64,000 nt of DNA from Persicaria tinctoria. Lineage: Eukaryota; Streptophyta; Magnoliopsida; Caryophyllales; Polygonaceae. Below, piece after piece: positions 1-9,957 of this stretch (positions are counted from its first letter, which is position 1; each line of letters begins with the position of its first letter). A model generated the notes under the pieces. That model was given only the letters and a program-made list of their open reading frames with translations, searched no databases and was not told the DNA's origin. Made by a program: the position numbers and the translations under genes. The stretch spans positions 30,250,501-30,314,500 of the forward strand of contig JBANSL010000001.1 in assembly GCA_037127255.1 (NCBI GenBank), read 5' to 3'.

Positions 1-408
1 CCGCACTCTCAAATTATAACATGGTATCAGCTAGAGTTTCGATTCCTTGAGCTCTCGGTGATCTCCCATGGCGTTCCAACTGGCTCCAGATCCCCGGTTC
101 CATCCTCCCTCCGCCATCGATCCTCTGAGCGAGCTTTATCTCCATAAAGCCGATCATCCTAATTTCGTTCTCTCTACGAATTTGCTGGATGATAGGAATT
201 TCCACCATTGGAGGCGCGTTGTTGTAGTTTCTCTGATCGCCAAGAACAAACTTGGATTCATCACTGGAACCTGTCGTCCCCCTGCGAATGATTCTGCGTT
301 CAACGTGATCTGAGTTCTCTTTCTCAAGGCTCTCTGTCGATTACTGCTTATTTTACCAAGGGCAAGAAACTCTGGGATGAGTATTTGCAACTTCTTGAAG
401 TCAAAGTG
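1..408 (+). mobile_element. Truncated Ty1/copia retrotransposon fragment
   Basis: A primer-binding-site-like stretch (TGGTATCAG, 22-30), as used by copia elements primed with initiator tRNA-Met, is followed 35 bases later by a copia gag start. The similarity stops near 408 where AT-rich non-coding sequence begins. No LTR, protease, integrase or RT follows, so this is a broken 5-prime internal fragment whose LTR may lie left of the window. Confidence 0.7.
68..405 (+). pseudogene. Copia gag N-terminus, broken
   Basis: The reading frame opens at ATG 68 and encodes about 81 residues before a stop at 311-313. It carries the copia-type gag start (Retrotran_gag_3 family): a leader, then SELYLHKADHPNFVLSTNLL and a segment ending AKNKLGFITGT, which is the family's usual order. 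Beyond the stop a shifted frame still reads like the next gag block (KLWDEYLQLLEV, about 368-405), so a frameshift has broken the gene. Gag forms the virus-like particle that packages element RNA. Only roughly the first hundred residues of a several-hundred-residue protein remain, so it cannot be functional. Confidence 0.7.
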
Positions 409-1685
409 TGTGCTTGTGGATCTGGGTCAATTTGCCAACTATACAAATACAAAGGTCAAATTAGCCAAATATACAAAGTTTTGGAAAAATTGCAAAACTA
501 TACATCCGTGCTTTCCCGATTAACCCTAATCTGAAATCAAAATCACCCCCAATTTCTCAGATCTGTTCCCCTCTCGATCTCTCCCATTGCCGCTCTCCTC
601 CGTTTCCAGATTTCAAGGCTCAATCCTCATGGATTCCGGCACCGTCATCCACCTAGAACGCCGACAACAACACCGCCTCTCCATGTTCCCTCTATCTCTC
701 TTCTTCACCACGGATCTGCCTCTCCATTCGCAAACCATTTCCCTCGCCTCTCTCGCCGTCGTCTGATTCGCCGCTCCGGGGGAAGGGAAAGCGAATGTCG
801 ACGCCGGATGTCGCGGTGGAGGAGCCTTCCTCTCCCTCCTCTGCCTCTGTCCGCGACCGATGAGCCAGATCTGTGCGATTTCGGCCACCGGATCTCTTCC
901 TCCTCCCATACTAATCTTTCGCGATGTCCTGCTCCATTGCTGACAGCCTATGGAAGGACCTGGATTGGGGAGAATCGACGGTGGCTTTGAAGCCATGTCT
1001 GCCGGAGCCGAGAGCGGTGTTGCGTTCCCCTCCAGATTTAGGAGCCACCGGCACCAGCGGCGGTGGTGCATTGCTGTTGATTAATCTCAGATCTGGAATC
1101 GTCCGTTTTTGAAGGTTTGATCTTCGCTTCTCCGTCTTTTGTGTATGATTCCTTTTGGATCTGCATTGTTGTTGATTAATCTCAAGTGAAATTGGAAGAC
1201 CATGTAGGATTAAGCTCCCTAATTTGATGCTCCATTTTGCTGATGTCTTGTGCTACTGTTGTCTGCGGAAAATATTCATATAACCACTGTGTATGCTTTG
1301 TTTATGTTTTGGAACAAAACTATTTGTTTCTCTTGATTCATAATCCTTTTTGTTATCAAAATCATGTGATAGGTTACATTTGTTGGTTGATTCCAAAATA
1401 TATCATGTGATTGCATTTGTATACCTTCAAAAACAGTGTCAGCATGGGGTTAAAGATGGTGTTGAGGAGAGATGGAATTAGCATATAAAGATGAAGTTAC
1501 TGCCATGTATACAAGTTGGTGTTAGTAGGAGCGAAATTTGGGTTCGAGTATTCAAATTGCATGTATGTGGATATCACATCTTCCAAATTGCATATATTAA
1601 TTTTATATGATGTATGTATGTGGATATCAGTGGACAAACCCCATTGAATTTGGTATATAGATCAATTTATGCATATATTAATTTT
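409..1685. other. Unassigned region with exon/intron-like composition
   Basis: Bases 545-1110 are C- and G-rich, open in several frames on both strands, and resemble the 5-prime UTR and first exon of a plant gene. The following 570 bases are T-rich and intron-like. Two short internal duplications are visible: TTGTTGATTAATCTCA-type sequence near 1073 and 1166, and ATGTATGTGGATATCA near 1561 and 1615, each of the latter followed by CATATATTAATTTTAT. I recognise no protein. A captured or decayed gene fragment is the simplest reading. Confidence 0.35.
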
Positions 1686-2620
1686 ATGTCAGCAGCTTTT
1701 TTTTTCCATCAATACTTTTTTTTTCGCGCGTCAGCATTGCTGACACCAACACCAACTACATTGAATTTCCCGTCAATACTTTCCCGTCGCGCATGAAATG
1801 TATTTTTTTTCGCGCTTCAATGATGTCGCCCCGACGTCGGGAATGCTGACGTCAGCATTGCTTACGCCGTTTACAGGGATGCTGATGCCAACGTCGGATT
1901 TTTTTTTCACGCGCCAGTGCTGACGCCGAGGTCGGGAATGTTGATGTCAGCAGTGCTGACACCGTTTACATGGATGTTGGCGTCAGCATTGCTAACGTCA
2001 GTGTCGGAGAAAACAATTGCTGACAAGAAACTTTCAAAGAAAAAATATATAATAAAATTAACGATGCTGACAGTGATATAGTAAAACGTCGAAAATGAAG
2101 ATTCCATTGCTGACGCCGACTTCGGGGATGCTGACAGTGATATAATAAAATTAACGATGTTGATGCTGATGGTGCTGACGGCGACATCCGAGAAGCCGAT
2201 GGTGCTAACGCTGACGTCCGAGACACCGGCGGTGGTGACGGGAATATCGAATGTTCAAAAAGCATTTTTTTACCATACAAAACATGCTAAAATTACAAAG
2301 ATATAGAAAACGTGCAATGTTTACATTACAAAGTAGCCAAGGGGGTAAACTACGGGGATATCTAATCATGTTGAATTATTTTTATAACGACGGTTGACAC
2401 TGAATTTGCTAACACTGACGGTGCTGACGTCGATGTTGCGTCAGCATTAACGTTGTTGACGTTGACACCGTTAGTGCTGACAACAAATTGCTTTTTAATT
2501 GATATTATTAAAGAATTTGTGATATAAAAAAATTGATGACGTTGGGGACGCTGAAAACGATGTCGGCACATAAAAAATACACATAAAAACGATGTCAGCA
2601 CTAAAAGAACTCAAAATTAA
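1686..2620. repeat. Array of GTCAGC / GCTGAC words
   Basis: The hexamer GTCAGC and its complement recur many times in both orientations. Exact copies include 1688, 1730, 1739, 1845, 1851, 1919, 1946 and 1955, with many one-base variants. Bases 1842-1859 form a perfect 18-base inverted repeat, AATGCTGACGTCAGCATT. Short direct and inverted words of this density are typical of subterminal regions of CACTA or other TIR transposons, but I found no CACTA terminus here. Open frames across it are by-products of the words. Confidence 0.6.
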
Positions 2621-2925
2621 CATCTTAATGGCGTAGTAAGTGCATAATATAGTCAATCCAATATCTGTAGGCATAACTTAAACATGAAGTCACAAGTACT
2701 AAATTCCAGTTGCAAGTGTGAATGAAAAATCAACATACATACATGATGATGATTGCAATATGATTTTATGAATGAAACATCAGATTACCATTAAATGAAA
2801 CAAATAATGACAGCAATTCAACACAATGAAAGATAATGAAATTAACTAATAATGATAGCAAGGTTTCCCAATTGAAAGCGTATAACAGTAGGATTCAAGG
2901 TTTTGCAACTTCACAAAACAAAGCA

Positions 2926-3147
2926 AGTAGGGGGCTCGCTGTGCATTTCATCGAACAAGTAGGGGGTGTCAGCATCTGTTGCCGCATCTTCTTCATCAGG
3001 TTTCAAGAATTGAACGCTCTGCGATCGACCTGGATCGATTAACTGATCAATAGGATCCGCCTCACTTGACCTGGACCAAAGAAAGATCGCGCGGATCAGG
3101 GATTTATCATCGCATCTCAACAGATCAAGCTTGAATTTGAAAAACAA
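2926..3147 (-). pseudogene. Unidentified exon-like fragment
   Basis: The minus strand is open here and encodes a plausible protein segment: a basic start (FKLDLLRCDDK), a middle containing SLIRAIFLWSRSSEADPIDQ, and an acidic end containing PDEEDAATDADTPYLFDEM. The stop follows soon after. The direct repeat CCCCCTACTTG occurs twice in the last 40 coding bases. I do not recognise the family and no splice signals are convincing. It lies in the region that carries the KNOX fragment on the same strand, so it may be another captured exon. The alternative is a chance open frame. Confidence 0.25.
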
Positions 3148-3599
3148 CCAGACAGTTCAAGGTTCAAGAGGCTCTGCATCAGCAACCATGACTACAAACT
3201 CAGAGATACCTATGTTCAATGTTTTGGTGGCTGCAAGCAACACTAATCAGTCAAATACCATGGACTATACCTTGGAAGCAACCTATACCTTGAAAGCAAC
3301 ATGTGACTTGCTTGTATTCTTGATTCTCACATCACTCCTACACAATGGTTGTATGAATAGATTTCGCAGACAACAGTAGCACAATGATTATATGAATAGA
3401 TTCCGCAGACATCTTGCAACTTTCAATTGGTGCACCTAGTACACGAATTCAGTGTCAGCACTTGAAATTAACTAATTCAGCAACAAATCAAATTAAACCA
3501 GTAACCTTGGTGACATCAGAGAACGGACCAATATCAGAGAACGAAACAACATCAGAGAACGAAGCTGAAGAAGCGAGAGGAACAGACCTCCATGTGGAC

Positions 3600-3717
3600 A
3601 ACAATGAGGCCAAAGCGAGAGGAACAGACCTTGGAAGATTGCACTCGTTCGGTTGTCAGCGCTGACGGAGACGCAGACGCCGCCGCTCACTCCTTGGTAG
3701 GCGGTGATAGAGGCCAT
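3600..3717 (-). pseudogene. Unidentified first-exon-like fragment
   Basis: An ATG at 3717 (minus strand) opens MASITAYQGVSGGVCVSVSA, which looks like the start of a plant protein, possibly one with an organelle-targeting leader. It then runs into the GTCAGCGCTGAC palindrome (3655-3666), after which the sequence loses protein character. No family is recognised. The join to the palindrome matches the join seen on the KNOX fragment near 14251, suggesting both gene pieces end at the same repeated word block. Confidence 0.25.
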
Positions 3718-4117
3718 TCGTCAATTGCGAATCTGTCAGCCTTGTGAAATCAAGAGCGCTCGCTCCTCGTCGGCATCGGAGTGTGGCGTCGTCTTGGCCG
3801 CCGGCGCTCAGATCCATCTACTACTCGATCTTCTAGGGCGTCATCTTCACCGATGCTCAGCATCTGTATGCTTTGCTGCACAGCTTCTAAATTCAGAAAA
3901 ATACACTTGTGCTATGAACTATAAACTGGTATCCTTGGTTGATTAATAAAGATTTTGGTTGGGAAATAATGTCAATCAAGTGTGAGCTTTAAGAAGTTTA
4001 CACACGTCTAAGTGTAAATGCAAATCAGATACAGAAGCAAATGCTTGGTCAAATCAACTACTGAAACTTAGATGTCCACCTTTTCTTTTCATCTTCTTCC
4101 TTTTTCTGCTTTAGAAG

Positions 4118-4122
4118 AGCAT
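4118..4122 (+). repeat. Target-site duplication of element A, left copy (AGCAT)
   Basis: AGCAT directly precedes the left LTR and recurs at 13728-13732 directly after the right LTR. Five bases is the usual duplication for LTR retrotransposons. Confidence 0.9.
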
Positions 4123-4382
4123 TGTTGTGAGCTGAATCTGCCATGTTTTACAGTAACTTTTATATCGATTTCTGTATACACTGCATTCATTTGGGCTTAG
4201 ATAGTACAGAATCTACGTAGTTGATGTTTATTTGCCAAATTATGGAATCTACACCAGTTTTTGTTTAATTCGCAGAAATCGAGGCATTTTACAGCGATTC
4301 TATAGAAGGTCGAAAAAGCTCGGAAAACCACTACAGAAGTCCAAGGTCAAAGCAGCGGAACCAGTCTGAGAGTCAAGGCTAC

Positions 4383-5042
4383 TCGATCTCGAGTAGGCCT
4401 TACTCGACCTAGACGAGCATGTCCGAGCACAACCTTGGTCGAGCAGAGCCTGATCGAGCAAGCCAGACCAACCCGGCTCCGGACCCTACTCGATCTCGAG
4501 GACCACTGGTCGAGATCGACGAAGCCTCAGCGCCACGCCCGGGGTTGACGAGGAGAAGAGCTGGTCGACAAGCCGAGGACGACCAGGCGGCACTCGCTGC
4601 CAACGACTCGACTCGCTGCAGCGGACCGCTCGCTGCCGCAGAAAAACTCGCTGCCAGCGGAAGAGGCAACTCACGGAAGCGGAAAGGAAGAACCCAACTC
4701 GATCTCGAGGACCCTTTGTCGAGATCGACGAGACCCTGGGTCCAGATCCGGAGCCCATCGAGGAGAGTCACTCGAAAAGACCTAGTCGGCAAGCCAGTCT
4801 ACTCGAGGTCGACTAGGGCTTGTCGAGATCGACGAGCGCCTGAGGAGCCTTGTCCGAGCCTTGTCGAGTAGAGCCACCCAAGGAGACGTAGTCGATGACC
4901 AGTCCTACTCGACATCGACAAGAGCTACTCGAGGTGGACGAGTCCTGTGAACCAAGTCCGAGCCACATCGAGCAGATCTAGCCGAGGAAGTCCAGTCGAC
5001 GAACCACCCTACTCGAGGTCGACGAGCCGTGGTCGAGGTCGA
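4383..5042. repeat. TCGA-N2-TCGA word cluster in U3 of element A
   Basis: Ten exact words start at 4383, 4490, 4510, 4699, 4719, 4803, 4823, 4909, 5013 and 5033. Their centres are TC, TC, GA, TC, GA, GG, GA, CA, GG and GG. Further near-matches lie between. All precede the TATA box. The right LTR has the same cluster at about 11700-12343. Confidence 0.85.
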
Positions 5043-5313
5043 GTAGACAAGATTCCAGAAACTTCTCGACGAGACCTGTCCGAGTAGAATTGGGATTCCT
5101 TGGGGCCGAAGGCGGAAGATTCTATCCGATTCCATCAAGTTCTATCCAAGGAGACAAGATCTATCAACATCATGAAGACTTGCCCTATTTAGTTTTATCT
5201 TTTCCTTTTAGATTTATTTCCATAAAATAATTTATTTATCTTTTAAGCTTTAGATATAATTTTAGATATAGAGATAGATATCTTCTTTCCTAGAATAGTT
5301 AGGGAATGAAGGC

Positions 5314-5321
5314 TATAAATA
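5314..5321 (+). promoter_or_regulatory. TATA box of element A 5-prime LTR
   Basis: TATAAATA sits in the conserved context CTATAAATAAAG followed closely by CCATGG. The same block occurs in the LTRs of A (right copy) and B, and in shorter form in solo LTR D, which supports a core promoter. Transcription should start some 25-35 bases downstream. Confidence 0.7.
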
Positions 5322-5928
5322 AAGCCCATGGGGCTCAGTTTTAATCATTCAATTTCAGAGATAATTAGTTAGTTCCACAGAGAAGTTTAGGAGTTCTAAG
5401 GTTTTTAAGGTTTTGGCTTTCTGCGAAAGTTGATTGCCGGAATTGTAAAGGCTTTGAATATAGTTAATGCAAGTTTCTTTTTATACATCAATGTCTGCGA
5501 TTGCGATGAGGGGTGAGTAGTCCACCCACTTCTGGGGCTGGGGTGAGCCCGACGGTGGCCATATGAGGCGATGCGATAAAGGTCAGATCTTTTTGTGCGA
5601 TTCATCTTCTATCCATATGAGCATGATTCTTTTGCGAGAGTTGAAGGTGATCCTTGTTTGTATTATTGAAGCGAAAGTGATCTTAATGCAACTTGGATTA
5701 ATTATGTGAAAAGGCTTAGTAACAATTAGGGTTTTTGCGAAAGCCTCTATTTGCCTATTTGTTAATGACGAAAGTTATTTGATGGAAAGCATGATCTTTT
5801 ATGCCTTTATGTGTTACTTTGCATGGTTATCGTTGTGGTGTTGAAACCGTGGCTTTGGAAGTCTTTTAATATATTGATTTATTTCAGTCGAAATTCTGAA
5901 TTTTGGTTCGACATAGAGGAGACCTTTG

Positions 5929-6162
5929 TCGACCTCGAGTAGTGGCTTGTCGAGGTCGAGTAGGGGTTGGTCTTAGTCGAGTTGATTTGCTTCTGTTTCT
6001 TGTCGATTTTCAAGTTTCTGTCTTTGCATGCCCTAGTCGATCTCGAGTAGTGCTTGTCGAGATCGAGTACACTTGTCTTCGTCGAGTTGTGTTGTTTTCG
6101 TTTTTGAGTTTCTGTTGTCGACCCACCTTTGTCGATCTAGAGGACAGCTTACTCGAGATCGA
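5929..6162. repeat. TCGA-N2-TCGA word cluster in R-U5 of element A
   Basis: Exact words start at 5929 (centre CC), 5950 (GG), 6037 (TC), 6057 (GA) and 6153 (GA). They lie downstream of the promoter, so they would be in the transcript leader, where such palindromes could pair as RNA. Confidence 0.8.
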
Positions 6163-6472
6163 GTAGCTTCTGTGTCCTCGTTTTATTTGCTGTTTCGCTT
6201 TGTCTTTTCTTGTTTTGTTTGTTCTTTGCTTTTGTTTTAGTTGCCCTTGCCGGGTTTATTTGTTTCTTTCCTTTTTGTGTTTCTGTCTTTCTGCTGCTTC
6301 TGTGAGAATCTACAGCTACCTGAGAACTGCTGACGTGCTTCCTCGTGGATTCGATCCTGACTATTCTCTTACTACAACGGGAGGAAGTCTTGTATTAATT
6401 GTCGAGACAGGGGAGTCAGTCTGAACTATATTTCATATTTATTTCAATACTCGATTTACTTCTGCAACAACA

Positions 6473-6496
6473 AATTGGCGTCGTTGCCGGGGAAGC
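6473..6496 (+). promoter_or_regulatory. Primer-binding site of element A
   Basis: TTGGCGTCGTTGCCGGGGAA directly follows the LTR end. The Athila/Tat type of site has the form TGGCGCCGTTGCCGGGGA and primes reverse transcription from a host tRNA. Element B has the same site with one other change. Confidence 0.8.
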
Positions 6497-6555
6497 AATC
6501 ATTCGCGCCTTAGGTAGTCAGTTCTCACTGTTTCTTTGAGTTACTTTTCAGGTGT

Positions 6556-7924
6556 ATGCGTCGTTCTGGTCAAACACCTGAGTTTGACAGCTTAGACGAA
6601 CCGGAGCGCTACCTACACATCCACTCCAAACTCAAAAGGATCATGGAGGCCGCTGAGACACAGGAACAGCTGGTCGCTAGGTTTACCAGGGAATTGGCCG
6701 CAAAGGATGCTGTTATCGCCGCTAAAGATGCTGATATCACCGCTGAGAGAGCAGCAAGGGAACAAGCACATGCTGAGCTTGCCCAATATCCAACCACGGC
6801 AGAGGACTACATGCATCCAACTCTCGTCGTGCCTAAATCGGCGATTCTAATCCCTGAAAACTCTTTTGAAATTCCTACTCAGTTTCTTATAGAGCTTAAA
6901 AATAATGCCTTCTATGGTAGATTTAATGAGTGTCCTCTTGAACATATTACAAACTTTTCTGACATGTGTCGTACTATTGCTGAAGGTACAACCCTGGAAT
7001 ATGTCAAGATGAAATCTTTTCGCTGGTCTCTCGCTGGGCCTGCACTGAAATGGCTAGAAGGGCTGAAAGCAAGATCACTCACAACCTGGGCCCAAGTAGA
7101 GCAAGAGTTTCTGAACAAATTCTTCCCACCCGCCAAAACAGCACATCTCCGCCAGAGAATCACTTCCTTCAAACAGAAGCAAGGGGAACCGCTAGCAAAG
7201 GCATGGGAGTGCTACAAGGAACTTATGCGATCTTGCCCTACTCATGGACAGCCACCCTACGTCATTCAGGAGATCTTCTTCAACTCTCTGGATCAAGTCA
7301 CAAAGGACAGGATCAACCACTATACTCGCTATGAGTATCTGACAATGTCGCCAAGTGAAGAGAACCCATACACCAGGCCAGCACCATCCATGCCCCTATA
7401 TGAGCCACCTAAGGAGATTGATCCTGATGTTAGGGAGCAATACTACAGAGACCAGAATAAGAAGCTCATCAAGCAAGTAAAGTATCTCTCTGTCAACCAG
7501 CCTTGCATAGAATGTGGATCGCAAAGGCACACCACTCCTGAGTGCCCACACACAGAGCAAGTCAGGCTGGCAGAGCACCATGAGGATGCAGCTTACGCAG
7601 GGGGTCCAAATCGCTACATGGGGGGATCAAAGGTTTCAGCAACCACAATGGAACCAAGGTGTCCCTAGGAATCCCCCGCCCTACAGAGCTCCAGGACATC
7701 CAGAAAGGGAGCAGAAAAAGGATGATATACAGACAGTCCTGGAGGAAATACGGAGGAACCACTCAGAAACTAGGCAATCTTTCAACTCCGTCTATACTCA
7801 GATGCAAGGTGTCAATTCTAGGCTTGGGGAAATTGATATCTGGCGGAAAACAGTTGATACACAGATTGGTCAGCTAGCAGCGGGAATCCCCAGACAGTCA
7901 GGGACACTTCCAGGATCCTCATAA
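6556..7924 (+). pseudogene. Athila-type gag of element A, frameshifted
   Basis: ATG 6556 begins MRRSGQTPEF, a start shared with element B. Residues about 25-75 are a charged, probably coiled-coil segment. The retrotransposon gag domain follows from about residue 118 (FYGRFNECPLEHITNF through the FLNKFFPPAKTA block). A zinc knuckle C-x2-C-x4-H-x4-C (CIECGSQRHTTPEC) lies near residue 317. A run of six G at about 7620-7625, one longer than the matching run in B, shifts the frame, so the first frame stops at 7668. The second frame continues with an RNPPPYRAPGHPE-type tail to a stop at 7922-7924. Gag would form the particle. This copy makes only a shortened protein unless slippage occurs. Confidence 0.85.
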
Positions 7925-9160
7925 CCAAATCCTAAGGGAAAGACTGGACACATCGCTGCTATAAAACTCAGAAGCAGCCATCAACTGCAAGAGCCAGAGG
8001 TCGGAAACCAGCAGAACGACGAGGACCAGCAAGTCGATCTCGACAAAGCCGTGGTCGATCTCGACAAGACCTTCGTCGACCTCAAGGAGAACCTGCAAGA
8101 ATCTTCACCTGCACCACACAACAACTCGACTGGGCCCAATCTGGTCGATGTCGACAAAGGCCTTGTCGATGTCGAGGAGCCCCTGGTCGACATAGAGAAG
8201 TCTGCAGCACCTCCGACATCTGTTCTGGCTCCGAATCAGAAAAAGAAGCTGCCTTTCCCCACAAAATCTCTAAAGGACCCGGCGGAGAAAAAGTTTCAGC
8301 GCTTCATCAAGATGCTTCAGAAGCTCAACGTCACCATCCCCATCACAGAAGCTCTCAATGAAATGCCATCTTATGTCAAGTTCCTGAAGGAGATTCTGAG
8401 CAAAAAGCGATCGATGGCTGAAATCACAGAGGAGTGCAGCCATCTGGACATATTGGAGAAGAGGCCGGATCCAGGTAAGTTTGCTATCACTATTGGATTT
8501 GGTCCATACAAAATTAATGCCCTATGTGATCTTGGAGCTAGTGTGAGTATAATGCCTTTAACAATTTGGTCCAAGATTAAGATAGGTGTCTTAGAGCCTG
8601 TGGATGCTAGACTTTACATGGCCAACAACACGGTGGTCATCCCCACAGGCATGGTTGAAAATGTCCCAGTACAAGTAGGTAAATTCTTCGTCCCTGCTGA
8701 TTTCTTAATAGTTGATATGCAAGAAGATCCTGCTTGTCCAATTATCTTAGGAAGACCATTCTTGGCGACGGTGGATGCCAACATAAGCGTAAGGAAAAGA
8801 GTGCTCACCTTCAACATCAGCGATGAGGTAATTGAGTATTCCTTTAATAAAACTGAAAGGCATACAAGTCCAATGGAAGAGGTCAAATCTATCTCAGCTG
8901 GCTATATCACCTGCGGGGAACCCAAGGTCAGAAATATGATCCCTGAGGAGCTGGAAAAGAGGGACATGGAGGCCCAGGTGGAGGAGATCATGGCAATCCT
9001 CAAGGAGAACACAGAGAATCCAATCGACACGGACCAAGGTAAGTCGTTGTGGATTCATTATTTTTCGGATGCCTTGACAGGGACTAAGTATGGGGTCAAG
9101 ATCGACCAAGGCTCCTCGACATCGAGTAGAGCCCTAGTCGATCTCGACCGGATCAAGTAG
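7925..9160 (+). pseudogene. Athila-type aspartic protease region of element A
   Basis: The frame is the same as the second gag frame, interrupted only by the stop at 7922. It begins with a spacer made of TCGA words (8034, 8055, 8145, 8165), which read as repeated acidic motifs such as VDLDK and LVDVEEPLVDIEK. A conserved block (FQRFIKMLQKLNVTIPITEA) follows. The retropepsin core then shows the active-site motif DLGASVSIMP at about 8527 and the C-terminal LGRPFL near 8748. The protease would cut the gag-pol polyprotein. No RT follows: the frame runs into another word-rich spacer and stops at 9158-9160. The catalytic core looks complete. Confidence 0.8.
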
Positions 9161-9640
9161 AATCCACCAGCGCCAGCATCGTCGAGCAACAAACCAGAGG
9201 AGCCACCCTACGAGACCTCGAGTAGACTTGTCGAGGTCGACCACCAGTGCCCTAACTCGACTCCATCCTCCTCGAAACAGAAGCCGTCTGACGAACCAGC
9301 CTTGTCGATCTCGACTAAGCTTGTCGAGATCGACCACCACCCGACGCCACCAGAGCCTGCTTCATCGGCGTTGCAGCAACCAGGAGGAGAGCCCTCGTCG
9401 ATCTCAACTAAGCTTGTCGAGATCGACCACCACTCGGAGAGCCCAGCCCCGCCTTCCTCGATGAGCCAACCACCAGGAGCGGAGCGGAGTCCTCGTCGAG
9501 GTCGACCAGACTTGTCGAGGTCGACAAGCCCCCGTCTTCGTCGACTTCTGCCTCTTCGACCAGACCACCACCAGGACCAGCAGTCTTGTCGAGATCGACT
9601 AGCCCTAGTCGAGATCGACCAAATACAGTAGTCCCCGATT
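9105..9640. repeat. TCGA-N2-TCGA word cluster after protease of element A
   Basis: Exact words start at 9116, 9138, 9231, 9305, 9324, 9417, 9496, 9515, 9589 and 9609. Centres are mostly GA/TC and GG. This cluster occupies the place where RT, RNase H and integrase lie in element B. Long overlapping open frames on both strands arise because the word rarely contains a stop in any frame. Confidence 0.85.
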
Positions 9641-9663
9641 CCGTCTCTCCGAAGGTAAGCCAA

Positions 9664-9957
9664 GGTATGGATCTTTCTTCTCCTATTTCCATTAAAGATT
9701 TATCTATACATGGGAAAGGTCTGCCTTTGTATGTGCGATTGTGCAGGATTTCCAATGATGAGCCTAAGGAATATGAAGTTGGAGACAAGCTCTATGTCTC
9801 TAAATCAAAGGATCATTGGTTTCCCAATAAATTCAACAAGAAGCGGATGGGACCGTTTGTGGTGAACAAGATCCATTCTGGAGGATTACAGCTAATGGAC
9901 AAGAATGGAGTCCTATTTGAAGCCCAAGCTACATGGGCCCTGCAGATGCCACCTTGA
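9664..9957 (+). pseudogene. Integrase C-terminal-like tail of element A
   Basis: About 95 residues are open to the TGA stop at 9955-9957. The core (YEVGDKLYVSKSKDHWFPNK, then KKRMGPFVVNKIHSGGLQLM) follows the pattern of the small beta-barrel at the end of Ty3-type integrase. It compares with [20 protein letters not shown] and [20 protein letters not shown] in element B. The integrase zinc finger and DDE core are missing, so this is a remnant left by an internal deletion, or a small retained nucleic-acid-binding domain. The two versions differ clearly, so A is not a simple recent deletion product of B. Confidence 0.6.

Larger units (their letters stand above)
2621..4122. other. Gene-fragment region, left of element A
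   Basis: This stretch continues at 13733 once element A is removed. It is mostly AT-rich, with two minus-strand exon-like blocks (2926-3147 and 3600-3717) and further GTCAGC words (2967, 3451). The palindrome GTCAGCGCTGAC at 3655-3666 sits inside CTCCGTCAGCGCTGACAACC (minus strand). The same block recurs beside the KNOX fragment near 14251, so the two halves belong to one word-rich element. Confidence 0.4.
4123..6472 (+). repeat. 5-prime LTR of element A (2350 bp)
   Basis: It starts TGTTGTGAGC and ends CAACAACA just before the primer-binding site. It differs from the 3-prime LTR by an extra segment near 5168-5262 (missing there), an 18-base extra piece near 4630, and the lack of about 42 bases near 5908. 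A TATA box lies at 5314. TCGA-N2-TCGA words cluster on both sides of it (ten exact copies at 4383-5042, five at 5929-6162). Open frames in these clusters are not genes. Confidence 0.9.

Noticed and set aside
1614..1796. Short membrane-protein-like frame at 1614-1796
   Set aside because: It runs through T-rich runs and GTCAGC words, with no conserved features.
4419..4871. Long open frames on both strands in the LTRs of element A (also 11738-12040 and 9208-9663) as possible genes
   Set aside because: They coincide with TCGA word clusters, which rarely contain a stop in any frame. Both strands are open at once, no domain is recognisable, and the two LTR copies differ by frame-breaking indels.
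9664..9957. Chromodomain at the end of element A
   Set aside because: The motif is the integrase C-terminal barrel (GPFVV). The aromatic cage pattern of a chromodomain is absent.
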